Assembly: GCF_004027225.2 (NCBI RefSeq)
Contig: NC_044277.2
Location: forward strand, 38,916,305-38,980,304
Direction of reading: 5' to 3'
Source: Strigops habroptila
Lineage: Eukaryota > Chordata > Aves > Psittaciformes > Psittacidae
Length of the DNA stretch: 64,000 nt
A program made the position numbers and the translations under genes. Positions 60,072 through 64,000 of the stretch are shown one piece after another; within the stretch, counting starts at the first letter, position 1; every line of letters starts with the position of its first letter. A model generated the notes under the pieces. It made no database searches, had not been told where the DNA came from, and was given only the letters and a program-made list of their open reading frames with translations.

Positions 60072-61293
60072 AAGCAGCTGTCTTTAAAAATGTCAGTGTA
60101 TTGAATAAAAATAGAGTTTTTTACTATACTGGCAAAGCTACTATTCAAATTGTTCAAAGCTTAAAGGCATTTTAAACTTAAAGGAAGTGATATGTTGATT
60201 TCCAAGTTTGCCGCCTTTTCAGTGTCAAGTAGCATAAGCTTTCAGGAAGCAGCTTTTTTTCATAGTGAAAACTGCTGCTTTTTGCCCCAGATTTGAAGTT
60301 GGAAGGGAGGGATCATGAGTGGTCCTGGCTGCAGGTGAGCTAAGTCTTGGTGTGAATGTGAGTCTGTCCTTCTGTAGCAGATTCTGGAGTCCTGTTTTGT
60401 ATAAGTTAGATACTTTCGTTGGTTATTGGAAATACAGTGCTTTGACCTCCTCTTGCTCTCCTGGAGAGTGCTCTCCTGTTGTGCTTATTTATATGTCCTG
60501 ACTTGTTGAGGGGATGTTTACATTCAGAGGTTTTGGCATCTGGTTCCTTCACACAACTTTGTACGTACAGATACTGTGAGAAGATGAGACAGCTTTCACC
60601 TCTGATACATTTGAGAGAAAAAGCAGAGAGAAGCTGAGCAAGCGGAGGTAAAACAGTTGGACTTGTAATGTAGTGAGTGTAAGGACATGTCACTCTTCAG
60701 AGCAGCGCAGTAACAGTGGTTGAAGGTGCGAGGCATGAGGCTTGGCTTGCAAGTGGAGGAAAGCCCAAAGGCTGCTGGATGAACTGCTTTCCCCTGAGTT
60801 GTGACATCTCTGAAGCACAGTCAAACAACAGCAAATAAAGTATAGTCCTGTGCAACCCCCTGGTAGGTCAGTACACCTTTCAAGGTTGCTCCGGACATTA
60901 GTCCAGAGGGTGCATATAAGTGATAAAATATTTTCCACTGTTTGCAGGGGACATCTCTCAGTAAGCCTGTAAGAAGCTATCATAACCATTGTTGGTTTAT
61001 TGTTTGTAAATGTTTGCATTTGCTTATTTACTTCTGGCCCTCCAATCTTTCCTCCATCTCCTGATGTGTGAGTATAAATGGTGAAGTTTGAATCTTGGGT
61101 ATGGGTCATGTTTACATTGTGAATCACTGGTGAAGGGGCTGTGTACGTTGTGCAGAATTAATGTCCTAACTAAACAGAAAAACAAAGTCAAACATCTATT
61201 CATGTTTTACTAACGTTCCCCTGTACATGCTGTTTTGTCTTGGCCTCCAAGCTTTTCGTTTTCATGGCCCCATTCAAATCAATAGACTTACCA

Positions 61294-61482
61294 TTGAATC
61301 ATAGAATCATTGAATGGTTTGAGTTGGAAGGGACCTTTAAAGTTCATCTAGTCCAGCCCCTCTGCAATGAGCAGGGACATCTTCAGCTAGATCAGGTTGT
61401 TCAGAGTCCCATCAGGCCTGACCTTGAATGTTGCCAGGGATGAGACATCTACCACTTCTCCAGCCAACTTGTTCCAGTCTCC
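61294..61482 (-). mobile_element. CR1 LINE 3' fragment
   Basis: Two terminal repeats (tgaatcatagaatcattg) followed by 'gagttggaagggaccttta', 'catctagtccagcccctc' and antisense of the ORF2 end up to 'cttgttccagtct'. The subfamily differs from the 59.8-kb copy (tail wording and spacing). No usable coding frame remains. Confidence 0.92.
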
Positions 61483-64000
61483 GTTTTTGAAATGTGATGC
61501 CTGGAATACACTTATATTCTGACTAGTGAGTATTACCTTTTGTTGTTAACTAAACTATGGGGTTTGTTTTGTGTTTTACCTTGAGTAGCTTAATTAGTGT
61601 TTCTTTTTGTATGATACAGGCAGGATAGTATTTTTGTTCTTGTTTTGTTTTCTATTCTAATAAGACAGCACTGAGACTTGGGTTTGAGAGGACTTTAATT
61701 ATCAGATGAGGATATTGACACTCTTGGGAACAAAGAGCTGTGCTGTCTCATCTTTTTCAAGATATTGGATTATTTGCTTATTAGAATACAAAATGAGTAT
61801 TGGGCTGGATAAGAATGTGGAGAAGGAGGGGTAGTAATACATTTAAATAATATTCACATACCACCAAGCACTCTAAGAAAAGCATTGCATTTGCATGTAC
61901 AGATGTTTATTAAAAAAATGTATTTGAACAGAAACATTTTTTTTTTAGCATATATATTTTCAGTTTAATTTATCTTTAATGGGTGAATTCAAAGGCAAAA
62001 CTACAGCTGTGTCCTACTTTTTCAAACCAGCAAAAAGCCTGAGTTTGTTCATCTCACCATGGACAAGTAGCTAGTATTCAAGAAGGTTTGTTGGGTGATG
62101 AGCTGCCACAGAGATATCAGGAAGGTGCTGGTAGGGAGTAGCCCAACACAGGACAAAGAGCCACTGTGAGGTTCCCTGAAGTCTTTACGTAGTCAGGACT
62201 GCTGGCTGTTTGTTCAGAGTACTGCATCTATCGACACAGGTTTGTAATACACTCGGGTTGCTTCCCATGTCCCTGAGCAGATCTGTATTCCAATCACCAA
62301 CATACTGGAGGAGAATGTTTTCTGTGCGAGGGGTTTCTGAAGGCTGGGAATGCCTGGGTGTTTCAGAAGACACACCATTGTTGCCTGATGTTGCTGTTGG
62401 ACCTCTGTTGTGGCTCTGATGAGCAGCATCCGTCGTCCATTATGGGATTCCTGCACCTCAGAGGCTTGTTTTGAGGAAGCTTTGTGCTGGCAAGATGCAG
62501 TGAGACTGCCTTGTTTATGAAATAATTGTTTTTGTTGACCTTTCAGCAGTATTCCGTTTACCAATTTCTGTATATTTTATTAAATCTCAGTGTTTGGTGC
62601 AGTTCTCTGTGAGGAGGACTTTCCCTTCAACAACTGCTGGTGTTGGTGAGAAGCTTACAGAACTTCCCGAGATGTACTTTTACAGTTTACAGCTGTTAGG
62701 TGGCTAACTCAAATAGCTATTTATTTCTGTCTTCTGCTTGCTGTCTCAAGTTCTGGCATGATGGGTTGCTATCTAAATCTGACTCTAAGAGTATGCAAAG
62801 TTATGTATGTGATAGCGAGCATGCAAACTTTATAATTATTTACACCAACGTTGCAGTTTAATAGACTCGGAGTGTCTTGTTTGAAACATTTGGTGTTGTG
62901 ACTGGCTTTCTGCCATCACTACTTCTAATTTCTGAGTGAAGATTTGAGAATGCAGTCAACTACACATCATTTCAGAAAAGCTTGAAATGTAAGGTCGTGG
63001 CTTCTGGAGACTTCTAGCAAGTGAGAATGACAAGTTGGAAGAGAACATCTTATTAACACAAAATCATATTTTCCAGGTGTATTTTCATGCTTTAAAAATA
63101 AAATAGGAGGGGGGAAAAAAAAGAGAAGTTCCCGGTGTTAAGGGTTGGTAGTTCTCTCTCAGGCAACTCTGGCTTGCAAAATCTAATAATGTAGTTTCCT
63201 AACAATAAATAAATCTAATAACTGCATTGTGGTGGAATGGCTATGAATTTCTACTTGGACTATAACTTTTGGAGTATTTAGCCAAGGCTACAGAGTAAAT
63301 GGCCATATGAATGGAGGAAGAACAAGTGACCCAGTTGTGGGGTTTTTTTAATTTTATTTTCCCCAGATAACCCTGCAACCTTGTTGCTATTGTCTTCTCT
63401 CCCTCCCCCTTCCTCCCCCACCTTTCACTTTTGTTTTATTCTGGCAGATTAATCATGACTGTTGAGAGAGACCTTCCACAAGTATTACAAATGCTGCAGC
63501 ATCATGGCCACCACTACAAAATTTGAACTAGTAGGAGGTCTTTCTCTGAAAGCAGTGCCTTTCAAGCTTCAGTCTTTTAATTTCAGTGTACTGTAACAAC
63601 AGGTTTAACAAGATATTCTTCTTTTGAGGATTGGTTCCAACTCTTTAACTTTTTGGAGGCCTCTTCCTTCTGTTGAGGAAACTTTTTTTTTATGGCAGTG
63701 CGTAATGTGCTGTAGTGGAACTTAAACTGCCTGAGGGCTGTGTTGGGGCTGCCAAGTCTGTGAGACTAGTCATCTTGACTTTGCAGGGCTGTTTTCCCAA
63801 GGGGAAAACACAATCATCGGGTTTATTGTATAGTGACAGATGTTTAATTTGTAAATGTCACGGCAACTTCAAGGTCTCTGTGTTTGGCATACAGTGCTTC
63901 AAATACTGCTTTTACGTGAGAAGACAGCTATGATGTATGGTTGGAGTTGCTGCAGTTCTTCTTGCTTTTTTTGAGTTCTCTTGGAGAAGATGGCCCTTAA

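Larger units (their letters stand above)
53493..64000 (+). other. BPNT2: BPNT2 intron 1 (continues beyond the window)
   Basis: Begins with the GT donor after exon 1. Its first 200 bases are still in the CpG island, then it becomes T-rich on the plus strand. I looked for exon 2, which in human continues with an INTEEHVDAADQ-like sequence, and found nothing like it before 64,000, so the intron is at least 10.5 kb. It holds four CR1 fragments (56.03, 57.79, 59.83 and 61.29 kb) and a poly-T tract. ORFs here, such as 54,624-54,821 and 59,422-59,712, look like chance frames. Confidence 0.8.

Noticed and set aside
53493..64000. BPNT2 exon 2 inside the window
   Set aside because: I searched by eye for sequence encoding the expected continuation after exon 1 (INTEEH-like) behind an AG acceptor and found none. 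Acceptor-like spots at about 54,644 and 58,991 are not followed by BPNT2-like codons.
1..64000. CRISPR arrays, prokaryotic operons, endogenous retroviruses, satellite arrays
   Set aside because: No regularly spaced repeats, no gag/pol/env-like frames and no long terminal repeats were seen. The only reverse transcriptase belongs to CR1.

Overview
The window looks like nuclear DNA from a bird. It is mostly AT-rich, CpG-poor, non-coding sequence. Its interspersed repeats are almost all CR1 LINEs with the typical avian tail (repeats of ATTCTATG, preceded by the GGTCCCTTCCAACCC block). There is one CpG-island promoter with a vertebrate protein-coding first exon. I see no operons, prokaryotic features, CRISPR array or confident RNA gene. 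The species cannot be fixed from sequence alone.

Layout. Positions 1-52.6 kb look like an intergenic gene desert. It holds a compact CpG island at about 3.5-3.87 kb, with a consensus minus-strand splice donor (a candidate unannotated promoter and first exon). It also holds CR1 tails at 1.6, 5.9, 15.7, 32.1, 48.6 and 50.1 kb, and a long CR1 copy on the minus strand at 33.8-37.0 kb. That copy keeps the end of ORF1 and nearly all of ORF2 (endonuclease plus reverse transcriptase), broken by two stops and three frame breaks. The rest is unique AT-rich sequence with low-complexity tracts, several blocks that resemble conserved enhancers, and two notable palindromes.

At 52.64-53.69 kb there is a second, larger CpG island. 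It contains the start of BPNT2 (formerly IMPAD1; Golgi-resident PAP phosphatase, gPAPP) on the plus strand. Exon 1 (53,115-53,492) encodes 126 residues: a short cytosolic tail, the signal-anchor membrane segment and the start of the luminal phosphatase domain. It ends in a GT donor. From 53,493 to the end of the window is intron 1, with four CR1 fragments; I could not find exon 2. A four-codon upstream ORF lies 48 bases before the main ATG.

In mammals the order is PENK - BPNT2 - FAM110B, with BPNT2 and FAM110B divergently transcribed across a long gene-poor gap. By that synteny the left part of this window would be the BPNT2-FAM110B desert, and the 3.6-kb island would point in the FAM110B direction. 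This is inference from gene order, not shown by the sequence. No new multi-gene system is visible. The best leads are the 3.6-kb island, a CR1 copy at 59.8 kb with flanking direct repeats, and the enhancer-like blocks and palindromes.
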